51,723 nucleotides of DNA from Lysinibacillus sp. ZYM-1 (GTDB lineage: Bacteria > Bacillota > Bacilli > Bacillales_A > Planococcaceae). The stretch is from the NCBI RefSeq assembly GCF_001308875.1, contig NZ_KQ465134.1, positions 1 through 51,723 of the forward strand. The letters run 5' to 3'. Shown here piece after piece: positions 8,462-17,028 of the stretch; position 1 is the first letter of the stretch; each line of letters begins with the position of its first letter. The translations under genes and the position numbers were made by a program. The notes under the pieces are model-generated. The model ran no database searches. It worked only from the letters and a program-made list of their open reading frames with translations, and had not been told where the DNA came from.

Positions 8462-8656
8462 ATGACCGAGAATAATCAATCTGAAGTACCCAAAAAAAAA
8501 ATCAGCCTGCAAGAGGCAGTGAAACAGCAGCTTGAAAACAAAAAGAACCGTTCCTCTGCTAATCAAGGAAAAATGAATCACGACCTTTCAACAAAAAAAA
8601 TGAAAAGCCAGCAAACGAAAAAAACAAGCAATACCCGCAGAAAAATGGGTGTCTAA
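8462..8656 (+). CDS. Small basic hydrophilic protein, function unknown
   Basis: A 64-aa protein with no hydrophobic segment, very rich in Lys, Gln, Asn and Ser (ISLQEAVKQQLENKKN, then KKMKSQQTKKTSNTRRKMGV). Probably cytosolic, possibly nucleic-acid associated or unstructured; that is inference. AAAAAGGAG precedes the ATG at good spacing. The ywbE remnant follows directly, so the pair may once have been an operon. Confidence 0.65.
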   Translation: MTENNQSEVPKKKISLQEAVKQQLENKKNRSSANQGKMNHDLSTKKMKSQQTKKTSNTRRKMGV

Positions 8657-8657
8657 T

Positions 8658-8830
8658 ATACGGACAATATCGGAAAGACATATAACAGCAAAAGCTGTTA
8701 ATATTGTTAAAAAAGGGAAGATTGCCGGAGATATCATTTAAGATATTTTTAACAAATCAGGCACCCTTCCCACCGTATTAAAGTTAGGCTAACAGATGGA
8801 CAGGTTGGACGCATACAGGAAATCCACTAA
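8658..8830 (+). pseudogene. ywbE: Degraded ywbE (DUF2196) gene
   Basis: The last 17 codons are clearly YwbE-like (KVRLTDGQVGRIQEIH), and upstream in a second frame is ERHITAKAVNIVKKG, matching the family's N-terminal region. The middle (normally RTGxLTxGIVKDILT) is recognisable only as frameshifted debris, and a start codon is missing. YwbE is a small conserved Bacillota protein of unknown function; this copy cannot be functional. Confidence 0.65.
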
Positions 8831-8841
8831 ATAAAAGAAGT

Positions 8842-8883
8842 GAAAAAGCATTCAAGGATAAACTGTTCCCTGAATGCTTTTTC
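8842..8883 (+). terminator. Intrinsic terminator
   Basis: A perfect 13-bp stem (GAAAAAGCATTCA / TGAATGCTTTTTC) with T-rich flanks, 12 bp after the ywbE remnant. Confidence 0.8.
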
Positions 8884-8931
8884 ATTTCTTTTATTCTTTT
8901 CATTTTATAACTGGTTTAGCTAAATGCCCCG

Positions 8932-8995
8932 TTAGTACAATAAGAAAAAAGAGCTGTCTAAAACAGCTCACTGATCTTCAAGTAAAGCACTCCGT
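8932..8995. repeat. Type B element with internal hairpin
   Basis: CCCCGTTAGTACAATAAG followed by a 7-bp hairpin (GAGCTGT / ACAGCTC, 8950-8968) and GCACTCCGTTACTTTAAG. A shorter relative (CCCCGTTAGTGCAATAAG) lies just upstream of the M50 gene's stop at about 7088. Confidence 0.55.
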
Positions 8996-9025
8996 TACTT
9001 TAAGTGTAATTTTTCACAAACCTCT

Positions 9026-9169
9026 TTATTTTAAAGTTAAATCATCAGGGAATACCTCAAGTTCATAACTTTCCATACCATGAGAATCTAAATGACATGT
9101 GTCTTCCACTCTCCCACCCATAAATCTATTAATTCTAAATTCTATTATGTTCAATGGATATTCAACAAC
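9026..9169 (-). pseudogene. Short 3' fragment of an unrecognised gene
   Basis: 47 codons read as plausible protein (INRFMGGRVEDTCHLDSHGM, then ESYELEVFPDDLTLK). An in-frame TAG lies directly upstream and there is no SD or start. Probably a truncated C-terminus. The family is not recognised. Confidence 0.3.
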
Positions 9170-9204
9170 CTAAAAATATTGATAGTTACGAACTCTAATT
9201 AATC

Positions 9205-9252
9205 TAAAAAGGCACTTTCCTTGTTGCCAGGAAGCGCCCTATTGTTTAGTTA
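9205..9252. repeat. Dispersed palindromic element, type A (short copy)
   Basis: AAAGGCACTTTCCTTGTTGC, then CAGGAAGCGCCCTATTG. It lacks the CATGAA arm of the full copies. Confidence 0.6.
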
Positions 9253-9415
9253 CTTCATGATAAAACTTACAATAACTGAAGTACGATTCCCACATGAACA
9301 TTAAATAATTATTTGAATAACAACAATAATATAATAAAAAACGAAATAAATATATTGATAAACGATAAAAAATAGACTAATATCATATTATCATTAAATC
9401 TGTGAGGTACTTCAA

Positions 9416-9886
9416 ATGAATGTTAAACTAAGTTCAATTTTTTTCTTAAAGATCGTTACTTTTCTTATTGGAATTGCGGTACTTGCTGTGTGTATATATT
9501 GGTTACCTCAAACAGCTATACGAGATGCGAAAGTGCGTCCAGGAGATTACTCGATATATCCATTGTTAATATGTGCGTATGGAGTATGCATTACGTTTTC
9601 TGTTGCGTTGTATCAAGCATATAAACTATTGAGTTATATCAATATAAACAATGCTTTTTCTGAGTTATCCCTTAAATCCTTGAAAGTTATAAAAAAATGC
9701 GCTTTTACAATTATTTTCTTCATTTTGTTTTTAATAGTTTACTTAAGGGTTTTTGCTATGTTCACAGGTGAAGACGCAGCAGGTCCGATAGCACTTGGTC
9801 TAATAGGGATTTTAGTAACAGCAATCATCGCTGCCATTATAGACGTACTTCAAAAGCCCATAAAAAATATCCTAGAAAAAATGTAG
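9416..9886 (+). CDS. DUF2975 membrane protein
   Basis: A 156-aa integral membrane protein with four predicted helices (residues about 10-30, 48-70, 95-118, 128-148). The conserved YPLLICAYGVCITFSVALYQ and NNAFSELSLKSLKVIKKCAF segments fit DUF2975. In Bacillus this family is normally co-transcribed with a small Xre-type HTH protein that regulates it, but no such gene follows here. Function unknown. The start ATG has only a weak GAGG about 13 nt upstream. Confidence 0.8.
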   Translation: MNVKLSSIFFLKIVTFLIGIAVLAVCIYWLPQTAIRDAKVRPGDYSIYPLLICAYGVCITFSVALYQAYKLLSYININNAFSELSLKSLKVIKKCAFTIIFFILFLIVYLRVFAMFTGEDAAGPIALGLIGILVTAIIAAIIDVLQKPIKNILEKM

Positions 9887-9973
9887 GTGTTTATTTTGCA
9901 AGTATAATAACTACTTTCCCTACTGAAATATGACCCTTAAATGAAAAAAATTGGCGCCTATTCTTTTTTGAAA

Positions 9974-10125
9974 TGACACCAAAAATTTAGACACTATATT
10001 AAGTTAAACAGCTATAAAGGATTGAATTCGGTATTGTACCGAGCTCAATCCTTTTAATTTCTCTTTTATACGTTTGTGATTATAGTACTCAATGTACAGT
10101 TAAAGTTCACGCTTACTTATTACTC
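9974..10125 (-). mobile_element. IS3-family (IS150-like) right-end remnant
   Basis: The minus strand encodes the last residues of an OrfB integrase (YIEYYNHKRIKEKLKGLSSV, then QYRIQSFIAV) ending at 10004. It is followed by an end-like sequence TGACACCAAAAATTTAGACA at 9974. A TAA interrupts the frame just before YIEYY and nothing of the transposase remains upstream. It is an old truncated copy. Confidence 0.7.
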
Positions 10126-10183
10126 TACAATATGGCCCGATTGTTAAATGAGGAAACATCCTGCACCAAAATTCTAATCGCAA

Positions 10184-11863
10184 TTAAAATTCCGTATTAG
10201 TATATACTTTAAAACAATTTCGGCCATCTTCTTTGGCTTGGTACAATGCTTTGTCGGCTTGTTTTATTAAGGTTTTATAATTCATTTCATAAGGGGAATA
10301 GAATGAAATACCAATACTTGAGGTTGTATTAAATTGGTGTTCATCTATTACCCATTTGTCCTGTAAAGAGTATATTATTCTGTTTGCCACATTGACTATA
10401 GCTTGATTATCCTTGACATCTGGTAAAAGAATAGCAAATTCATCTCCACCTATTCTTGCAAAAATATCATGTTCGTGAAGACAATCTTTTACTCGTTCAG
10501 AGAATTCTTTTAAAAGTTGATCTCCAATATCATGTCCCATTGAATCATTAATATGCTTAAATCGATCAATATCCAAAATCATAACAGCTAATGTTGAATG
10601 AAAGAATTTTGCTTTCTCCATCTCTTCTAAAAGCCTGGAGAAAAAATATCTTCGGTTTGGTTGACCAGTAAGATGGTCTACTAATGCATAATGTTGTAAT
10701 TGCTCCTCATATTTTTTTCTTTCAGTTATATTTCTAGCAACAAATAATATTTTATCTACTTTATTCCCTTCATTATTTAAGATAGGAGAACCTATAGTAT
10801 GTAACCAAATAAACTCTCCTTTCTGAGTAATTCTTTGAAATCTAATCGATGTAGGTTTACGTGTAGAATTAATTTTTTCTATTGAAAATTTAAATGTTTC
10901 CATACTATCATGGTGCATTCCTATGAAAATTGGTTTATTTAAAGTCTCATCAGGTTTTATTCCTAAAACATCAAAATGTGAAGGAGAGCTATAAAGAACT
11001 GTACCTTGTGGGTTAATTATTTTAATTAAATCTGAGGTGTGCTCAGTTATTAGGCGATACCGCTCTTCACTTACTTTAAGTTCATTAAAAAGCTTTTTTT
11101 TATCTGTAATGTCCTTATATATAGCTACTCCACCATCCCAGTTCCCTTTTTCGTCAAAAAGTGGAGAATAGGATGCTAACACATCTATAACATTTCCCTT
11201 CTTTGTTATCCGTTGAGCCTCGTGCGAAGGTAGAACATGGCCTTTTTTAATTGATTCCATGATAAAATTTTTAAGTTCACTTTTATCTTTATCTAAAATG
11301 ATGCTAATAAAATTATTATTTAATATTTCTTCCTTTTTCCACCCAAATAACTTTTCAAAAGCAGGATTAATACTTGTATAGTTCTCATATCTATCGAAAG
11401 TATAAATAGCATCAGCAGTGTTATTTATAATATGTTCAAAATGATTAGTAGACCGTTTTAATTTACCCTCTTTTTGATTTAAGTTACTATTTTTTACTAT
11501 GGTAATGATATGTGTACAAAACCCGTCTTTGAAAAAGGGAGAAATTACTGTTTCATATTGGATTTCATGGATCGTCTTTATATTTTTTGAGTCAGGAAAT
11601 GTAAATTTATAATGTAAAGGAGCCCCACCCTTAACAGCCTCATCATATTTTTCTTTTATTACTTTATACACTTTGTAGGAAAGTACTTCACTTAATAGTT
11701 TCCCAGTTATCCCCTTCTCTACTCCTGGAAGTGAATAAGCTGCTTCATTTATAAATAAGTAACGATAATCTCCATTATCTTCTTTCTGTATAATAAACAC
11801 CATATCTGTAAGACTATTAAAAATATGGTGGGCTAGATCACTATTTAGTTTTTGGTTATTCAT
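10184..11863 (-). CDS. Multi-PAS diguanylate cyclase
   Basis: It synthesises cyclic di-GMP from two GTP in response to signals sensed by PAS domains. The 559-aa protein has three PAS/PAC units (about 10-125, 137-255, 262-385; PAC motifs such as GGVAIYKDITDKKKL and KILFVARNITERKKY) and a GGDEF domain (about 395-555). The active-site GGDEF at 472-476 is intact, as are DIDRFKHIND and the C-terminal ADKALYQAKEDGRN. The inhibitory RxxD site is HEHD here, so product inhibition may be lost. No transmembrane helix, so cytosolic. The SD (GGAAGGG) is about 13 nt from the ATG. Confidence 0.93.
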   Translation of the reverse strand: MNNQKLNSDLAHHIFNSLTDMVFIIQKEDNGDYRYLFINEAAYSLPGVEKGITGKLLSEVLSYKVYKVIKEKYDEAVKGGAPLHYKFTFPDSKNIKTIHEIQYETVISPFFKDGFCTHIITIVKNSNLNQKEGKLKRSTNHFEHIINNTADAIYTFDRYENYTSINPAFEKLFGWKKEEILNNNFISIILDKDKSELKNFIMESIKKGHVLPSHEAQRITKKGNVIDVLASYSPLFDEKGNWDGGVAIYKDITDKKKLFNELKVSEERYRLITEHTSDLIKIINPQGTVLYSSPSHFDVLGIKPDETLNKPIFIGMHHDSMETFKFSIEKINSTRKPTSIRFQRITQKGEFIWLHTIGSPILNNEGNKVDKILFVARNITERKKYEEQLQHYALVDHLTGQPNRRYFFSRLLEEMEKAKFFHSTLAVMILDIDRFKHINDSMGHDIGDQLLKEFSERVKDCLHEHDIFARIGGDEFAILLPDVKDNQAIVNVANRIIYSLQDKWVIDEHQFNTTSSIGISFYSPYEMNYKTLIKQADKALYQAKEDGRNCFKVYTNTEF

Positions 11864-12025
11864 TAAATGTGGTTTCCCTTCCGAAATCTAGTTCATTTGC
11901 GTTGCATTCAAAAACACATAGTCATTTTAATACAAAAAAAGCAAGAAATAAATGTATTTTTAATAGTTTTAAATCTTTAATAATTTATTTAATTAATATC
12001 TGCTCATATCGTTAAATGAGAGGAT

Positions 12026-12157
12026 GTGGGGTTTATTGGAAAGAAAGTCCTTGTTGTAGTCTTAAGCATCATGGGGGTTCTTCTATTAAGCTTCGGATTA
12101 GTTGATGTCTCCGCTATTGTTAATGCCGGTTTCTTTACCTGTAAATATAACTTGTGA
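12026..12157 (+). CDS. Possible small hydrophobic peptide
   Basis: A 43-codon frame opening with GTG encodes GKKVLVVVLSIMGVLLLSFG, then LVDVSAIVNAGFFTCKYNL: a basic start, one hydrophobic stretch and a polar tail, like a signal peptide or a single-pass peptide. AGAGGA lies only 2 nt before the GTG, so initiation is doubtful. It may be a degraded secreted protein. It lies about 280 bp upstream of the polyamine gene on the same strand. Confidence 0.3.
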   Translation: MGFIGKKVLVVVLSIMGVLLLSFGLVDVSAIVNAGFFTCKYNL

Positions 12158-12221
12158 ATTTACTATATCTATAATATAGTAATAATACTATTTTATTAAA
12201 GGGTGAACTTTTTGTTACTGT

Positions 12222-12372
12222 AGAATTCTAATCTAAATCAACGTTATAGCTTAATAATTTTGTTTAACAAAACCACCTTATACGGGTGTTATTTGTTGTG
12301 CAAAAAAAGCAAGATTAGAATTAGTGAGCTTAATATAAACATTTAGCGCGACTAATTTTATTCGCGCTTTTT
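12222..12372 (+). ncRNA. Structured leader candidate upstream of the polyamine gene
   Basis: A perfect 11-bp pairing closes the region (AATTCTAATCT at 12224-12234 with AGATTAGAATT at 12312-12322). Inside are possible pairings CAAC/GTTG, AATAA/TTATT, a hairpin TTTTGT-TTA-ACAAAA at 12258-12272, and CACC/GGTG at 12274-12288. An intrinsic terminator follows at 12345. Aptamer-then-terminator is the layout of a riboswitch. No known class is recognised, and the AT-rich composition makes chance pairing possible. Confidence 0.35.
12345..12372 (+). terminator. Intrinsic terminator in the leader of the polyamine gene
   Basis: AGCGCGA pairs with TCGCGCT around a 10-nt loop, followed by TTTTTC, ending about 60 bp before the start at 12435. 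It either ends an upstream transcript or acts as an attenuator. Confidence 0.75.
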
Positions 12373-12434
12373 CTATTCGTTGATTTAGACAATTTTAATT
12401 TTTTACTTATTAAAATTGAGAGGACGAATCTACA

Positions 12435-13940
12435 ATGCAAAAACTATTACAACAAATTACAGTTGATATGCAGCTTGAAGAACATTATCATACATTAGAA
12501 AAAGCTTTACTTACTTTATATTTCCATTATAATTGTACAACCAAATCTTTAGCTTATATAACAGAATTACCAATACCTATTGTTTCGGCAATGAAGAAAG
12601 AATTTGCCAAACAAGGTTGGGGTAAACATAGCTTAACGAAAAAAGGCCAGCTAGCCGTTTCGCAATATTTCCAACTCTCAGGTGCCAATGCTGATCTATA
12701 CCTACAATTAACGACAGATGATGCATTTCGAATAGAATGGATTACAAAAAATATAAGCGAATTAAGCTCTATTTATGATGCTAGACCTACAGCTGACGTG
12801 GAAATTGATCAAGCAAAATGTACAGTTGAAACAGCTGTAAAACGTGCATTGCTCGCACTAGACTATACGATGCTACTTAATAAGCGCATTTTGTGTTTAG
12901 GCGATGATGATTTCATTAGTATTGCATTAGCATTTTTAATAAAGAAAATTGCCCCACACTCTGCAACTAAAATTGTTGTATTAGATATTGATAGACGAGT
13001 TTTAAGTACTATTAGCAAAATAGCTAAAGACTATGAGCTTCCGATTAAAACAGATTATTATAACGTTCAGGAGCCTTTGCCCGAAACATACGCTGCCCTG
13101 TTTGATTGCGTATACACAGATACACCGTATACATTGATTGGCGCACAGCTCTTTTTATCACGTGCAATTAATGCACTAAAGCCAGAAGCAATGCGGCATG
13201 TGTTTTTTTCCTATGCCAAACGTAGCTATCAAAAGCAGTGGGAGCTACAGCAAAGCTTATATGCTATGGGCTTTGTGATTAATAATATTCATTACGACAT
13301 AAACAACTATGAAGGTGCGCAGATTTTAGGTGCTACAAGTCAGTTATTCGTATTACAAACAACAAAGCAAATGAATCCTTATATTCCTAATCAGCGTAAA
13401 TTTACGCGACCAATTTACACAGGAGAGATTGAGAAGAAATCTGTTGTTTATCAGTGTAATCATTGTAAGAACTCACTTACAGTAGGGACTGGCAACGAAT
13501 ACACTACGATTACACAGCTTCAATCCAGTGGTTGTCCGAATTGCAAAAATAACAAGTTTTCACAAATTAAGAGAACAGTAAAAAAATCACAATCCCAGCA
13601 TGCATTAGGGCATCACATTTTATTAGAGTTGCATGATTGCAATGGTGCATTGCTCAATGACGTACAACAAATTAAAAAGCTTATGTGTCAGGCTGCCCAT
13701 AAAGCAAAAGCAACAATTGTGACCGAACATTTCCATCATTTTTCACCTTACGGAGTTAGTGGTGTAGTCATTATTCAAGAATCACATTTAACGATTCATA
13801 CGTGGCCAGAGTATGGCTATGCGGCAATAGATGTTTTCACTTGTAACAGTAAATTAGCGCTACAAGAGGCTGTACAATATATTACTGAGCAATTTAATGC
13901 GGGAAATGCCACACAGCATTACGTACATCGAGGTAAATAG
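12435..13940 (+). CDS. Fused polyamine enzyme: BpsA-like aminopropyltransferase - zinc ribbon - AdoMet decarboxylase (SpeD)
   Basis: One 501-aa protein joins production and use of decarboxylated AdoMet. Residues 1-100 look like a winged helix. Residues 110-310 form a Rossmann aminopropyltransferase of the branched-chain polyamine synthase (DUF43) type, with GDDD at 156-159, VVLDIDRR, and YTDTPYT at 227-233. A zinc ribbon has Cys341, Cys344, Cys367 and Cys370. Residues 390-501 are a prokaryotic AdoMet decarboxylase: Ser450 in [14 protein letters not shown] is the pyruvoyl-forming cleavage residue, and His455 and Cys470 have the same spacing as Ser63/His68/Cys83 of the Thermotoga enzyme. The SD GAGAGGA precedes the ATG. 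A terminator follows at 14122. The product (branched or linear polyamine) is inferred. Confidence 0.88.
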   Translation: MQKLLQQITVDMQLEEHYHTLEKALLTLYFHYNCTTKSLAYITELPIPIVSAMKKEFAKQGWGKHSLTKKGQLAVSQYFQLSGANADLYLQLTTDDAFRIEWITKNISELSSIYDARPTADVEIDQAKCTVETAVKRALLALDYTMLLNKRILCLGDDDFISIALAFLIKKIAPHSATKIVVLDIDRRVLSTISKIAKDYELPIKTDYYNVQEPLPETYAALFDCVYTDTPYTLIGAQLFLSRAINALKPEAMRHVFFSYAKRSYQKQWELQQSLYAMGFVINNIHYDINNYEGAQILGATSQLFVLQTTKQMNPYIPNQRKFTRPIYTGEIEKKSVVYQCNHCKNSLTVGTGNEYTTITQLQSSGCPNCKNNKFSQIKRTVKKSQSQHALGHHILLELHDCNGALLNDVQQIKKLMCQAAHKAKATIVTEHFHHFSPYGVSGVVIIQESHLTIHTWPEYGYAAIDVFTCNSKLALQEAVQYITEQFNAGNATQHYVHRGK

Positions 13941-14121
13941 ATAATGGGTAGTATAAACCCATAAAATGCAAAAAGAAAAAAAAGTTGTTTCTCTTTTTCT
14001 TATTTGCATTTTCAATAATTTACGTGTAACAACTCATTTGAGGAATGGTAGTTTAAAACTTTCTATAATAACTATGGCATACGTGACTTTTACTCTAATA
14101 CTGTTGTATCATGGTTTATAT

Positions 14122-14156
14122 AGCATCTTAGCCAAATTGGTTAAGATGCTTTTTTC
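14122..14156 (+). terminator. Strong intrinsic terminator
   Basis: AGCATCTTAGCCA pairs with TGGTTAAGATGCT (one G-U) and is followed by TTTTTC. It is about 180 bp after the polyamine gene. The 13,966-14,181 interval contains no convincing gene. Confidence 0.8.
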
Positions 14157-14237
14157 ATCCACAAAAGTCGATGAGGGTTAAAATTCTTTGCAATGAAAAT
14201 AAATAAACACAAACGTCGACTGCTCTAATTGAACTAT

Positions 14238-14305
14238 CGTGCCGCTTAGTTTAAGAAGAACAGCGACGCTTATTAAACAATTGCGCCCGATAGTTGAATT
14301 GCATA
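14238..14305. repeat. Dispersed palindromic element, type B
   Basis: TGCCGCTTAGTTTAAGAAGA, then ACAGCGACGCTTATTAAACA and ATTGCGCCCGATAGTTGAAT. Closely related to the copy at 1478. Confidence 0.65.
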
Positions 14306-14310
14306 ACTTT

Positions 14311-14370
14311 TAAACGGTTTTACTATTTTTCAAACGACTTTATTATGATTTAAACAACTTTATTATTATG
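14311..14370. repeat. Tandem array, three 20-bp units
   Basis: TAAACGGTTTTACTATTTTT, CAAACGACTTTATTATGATT and TAAACAACTTTATTATTATG are in perfect 20-bp register. Like the array at 4561 it follows a GCCCGnTnGTTGAA half-element, so the two loci appear to share one composite repeat. Confidence 0.65.
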
Positions 14371-14497
14371 AAACAGCTGTCTCCCTAATCTTTGAAATAA
14401 CTGCAGGATTTATCAAGTTTTCTTTCATCATACACCCTTCTCGTAATAAAATATTTGTTTATATTATTTCAGAACAAGAAATTTGTGAAAAAAAAAT

Positions 14498-14529
14498 AAC
14501 CAGGTTCTCAATTTAACAAGCACCTGGTT
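14498..14529 (-). terminator. Terminator, ACCAGGT hairpin family
   Basis: AACCAGGT pairs with ACCTGGTT, with a U tract on the minus strand. It lies 15 bp after the stop of the 14544-14729 gene. Relatives are at 32928, 42692 and 44145. Confidence 0.75.
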
Positions 14530-14543
14530 ATTTTACGTATAGT

Positions 14544-14729
14544 TTAGCTATTTTTCATATTTTCATATGTAAATTTAAAATACATATGTAAGATAACTCC
14601 AATTATCAACCCTACTCCGCATACCATATAGTTGAAAGTAGATGATAATGAAAAGATTTTTGATACTATAAAAAAACTACAAAAATATATTAGCATACAA
14701 ATCGAAGCTTTTTTCCTACCATCACTCAT
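14544..14729 (-). CDS. Small membrane protein, function unknown
   Basis: A 61-aa protein: a charged start (MSDGRKKAS), two hydrophobic helices (CMLIYFCSFFIVSKIFSL and FNYMVCGVGLIIGVILHMYF) and a short polar tail. AGGGAG sits 8 nt before the ATG at 14729, which I prefer to a GTG three codons earlier. Its own terminator follows. No family recognised. Confidence 0.65.
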   Translation of the reverse strand: MSDGRKKASICMLIYFCSFFIVSKIFSLSSTFNYMVCGVGLIIGVILHMYFKFTYENMKNS

Positions 14730-14890
14730 AGAAATCACTCCCTAAACATTATTGATGAATACGATAACAGGTAGGCTTTCAAACCAAAAATGGTTTATTT
14801 ATAATAAAAGCATAATATTTAACCTTACTAATAATGACAACTGTATCGCACAATTATTTATTTTTTTTGAGGCTTAATCAAAAACCAGAA

Positions 14891-15949
14891 TTATTTATTT
14901 ACTGGGTAAAACCGAGATAGTCTACAACCTTCTAGTTCTTCTAACCGCACATTATCGACGATTTCCTTCGCAACCAAGCGACTAATAACAGGTGATAACG
15001 TGATTGCTGCATGCATAACTGCTAAATAAAGTCCTTTTATTTGATCATGATAACCAACAATTGGATAACCGTCTTTAGGCATTGGCCGCTGCCCTACTTG
15101 AATACTATCTAGTTCAAGATACTCTCCATTTTTCAAATCATTTCGAAGCGTATCAAAAGCTCTTCTTCCAACCTCTTCAGGTCCGTTTTTTCCATGGTCA
15201 TCCAAATAATCTTCAGCAGCAATTATAGTCGTATCAGATAGTTGCCTTGCCTCAAATCTTGAATTAGAAATTAACGTATGAATAAGTTTTTTAGGTGATT
15301 TCATACGAATAATAATAGAGGGTGATGACTCAACAGGGACCTCAATACTAAGAGGCTTACAAAGCTCAGGTAAAGTTGTTCCAGTTGCTAATACAATGAC
15401 ATCTGATTCTATAAAACCTTTGGAAGTATGTATGCCGACAACTTTATCGTCTTCCTTTTTAATTTGGGTTACTTTGGTATCGAACAATATATTTACCCCA
15501 TTCTCTTGCGCTTTCTTTACTAAAAGATTCGTTAGAATATTAGGGTCTACCGCACCTTCTTTAAAAGCATAAAAAGCTTCCTTTGGATATTCTTTTAAAT
15601 GAGGTTCTAATTCTGATACTTGCTGGTGAGTTATTTTTTCTATATAAGATTTATGGGTGTTTACAGGAATTCCCCATGAAAGAGAGCCGTTCCAATCGAC
15701 CTTTAATTCTGGAAGCTCTTTTTCCAATACATGATAGGCTGCTAATGACCCGTCATACAAATGTTGAAAGTTTTCTGGAACACGCCCTGAAGGATTGATC
15801 CAAGCAAAGGAAGCTGATGTTACACCACATCCAGCTTTTGAATGGCTCTCTACTAGAGTGACATCCTGATTTTCTTTTGATAGATTATATGCTATAGATG
15901 CACCAACAATCCCTGCACCAACAACTATAACTTTTTGTTTTTTAGACAT
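14891..15949 (-). CDS. FAD-dependent oxidoreductase (DAO / glycine-oxidase type)
   Basis: A 352-aa flavoprotein. The N-terminus has the Rossmann FAD motif VVGAGIVGASIAYNLS (G11, G13, G16) followed by the acidic end of strand 2 (VTLVES). The C-terminus has VGQRPMPKDGYPIVGYHDQI and an AITLSPVISRLVA segment, as in D-amino-acid oxidase/dehydrogenase-type enzymes that oxidise secondary or primary amines. The substrate cannot be told. No signal peptide. GAGAGGGAAAG precedes the ATG well. It seems monocistronic. Confidence 0.88.
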   Translation of the reverse strand: MSKKQKVIVVGAGIVGASIAYNLSKENQDVTLVESHSKAGCGVTSASFAWINPSGRVPENFQHLYDGSLAAYHVLEKELPELKVDWNGSLSWGIPVNTHKSYIEKITHQQVSELEPHLKEYPKEAFYAFKEGAVDPNILTNLLVKKAQENGVNILFDTKVTQIKKEDDKVVGIHTSKGFIESDVIVLATGTTLPELCKPLSIEVPVESSPSIIIRMKSPKKLIHTLISNSRFEARQLSDTTIIAAEDYLDDHGKNGPEEVGRRAFDTLRNDLKNGEYLELDSIQVGQRPMPKDGYPIVGYHDQIKGLYLAVMHAAITLSPVISRLVAKEIVDNVRLEELEGCRLSRFYPVNK

Positions 15950-16081
15950 TACTTTCCCTCTCTATTCTATTTATGGTATACATATAATCAACCAAATACA
16001 GTTGATCCTCTTCTCTATTAACAAAATTTTCACGGCTACAATGTTACCGCAATAAACCAATTACTTCTTCCATAAACCTAA

Positions 16082-16141
16082 CTCGTTAGCACAAAAAACG
16101 ACTGCTCTTTTTGAACAATCGCACTCCGTATGTTTAATGCC
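16082..16141. repeat. Dispersed palindromic element, type B
   Basis: CGTTAGCACAAAAAACGACT, then GCTCTTTTTGAACAATCGCA and CTCCGTATGTTTAATG. It is nearly identical to the copy at 20737. The rest of the 15950-16267 spacer shows nothing else. Confidence 0.7.
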
Positions 16142-16267
16142 ATTTGCCTTTGTTAATGTCTTTGAAGAATCAATGTAATCATGTTACACAAAGTACACTC
16201 TTCACCAAGAGTGAGCCCTCTTAGTTGTCAGAAAATTACCTAAGCTGTTCCTTTCCACCTTGTTGAA

Positions 16268-16429
16268 TTATTGAGGATTTTTCTTATTCATTAAAAATCC
16301 TTCAAAAATCATATATAAAGCAAGTACAATCCAAAAACTAAATAACCATGTGTTATTTTCTTTTAAGTCAGAAAAAATTAATATTGCACCAAATAACGTA
16401 ATTAAAACTTTTGTTATTATTTTTAACAC
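16268..16429 (-). CDS. Small membrane protein (DUF3953/YczI-like size and layout)
   Basis: About 53 aa with two hydrophobic helices (IITKVLITLFGAILIFSDL and WLFSFWIVLALYMIFEGFL) and a Lys-rich tail. AAAGGAG lies 8 nt before a GTG at 16429 (or 5 nt before a TTG), so a start there is preferred over an ATG almost 100 nt upstream with no SD. The layout resembles small DUF3953 proteins, but the match is weak. Confidence 0.55.
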   Translation of the reverse strand: MLKIITKVLITLFGAILIFSDLKENNTWLFSFWIVLALYMIFEGFLMNKKNPQ

Positions 16430-16597
16430 CAACAACACTCCTTTATGTCGAAAGATAAATCTTGAGGTTAAACTAATTGAGCAACTTAATAATACCATTA
16501 TTTTACATTTAAGGGTAATTCTCATTAGATTTATAGATTGATATATTATCTATTTTCGTTTAAATCTTATACTATTTAATAAGCAGTTTTATAGTTT

Positions 16598-16897
16598 TCA
16601 GTATTTACTGCTATACCTTAAATAACTAACTACTTTTTTATAAATCCTAGTTAAAATTTTAAGCCCATAGTAGAAAAATATAATATTGACTATAAAACCT
16701 ATCCAAAGGAAGCTGAAACCACCATTTTGGTATAGATGTAACCAATCAAATGGAAATCCATAGATTTCTTTTAAATTTTCTTTACCGCTATATACATTAA
16801 GATTTTCTTTACGTTCATAACCAAAAGGTATAAAAATCACTAGAACAATACTAATAATCAGGAAACATACATTGTTTCTTTTGCTTTTATTAATCAT
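16598..16897 (-). CDS. Hypothetical two-helix membrane protein
   Basis: A 99-aa protein with hydrophobic segments at residues about 10-25 (VCFLIISIVLVIFIPFGYE) and 58-80 (FSFLWIGFIVNIIFFYYGLK) joined by an extracytoplasmic loop (ENLNVYSGKENLKEIYGFPF), ending in a basic tail. TAGGGAT precedes the ATG. No recognised family. Confidence 0.6.
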   Translation of the reverse strand: MINKSKRNNVCFLIISIVLVIFIPFGYERKENLNVYSGKENLKEIYGFPFDWLHLYQNGGFSFLWIGFIVNIIFFYYGLKILTRIYKKVVSYLRYSSKY

Positions 16898-17028
16898 AAT
16901 TATCCCTACTTATGTATACATTTTTCATATAAAAATTTTAAAAGTTCGCTGCGTTCTCATTATCGAGTTAGGTTTTTCTTATTTTTGGTGAATATGTTAA
17001 TATAAAAATTATATTAGGAGGAACATTA

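Noticed and set aside
13966..14181. 71-codon frame after the polyamine gene
   Set aside because: It spans a strong terminator, lacks an SD, and opens in an A-rich hairpin; judged spurious.
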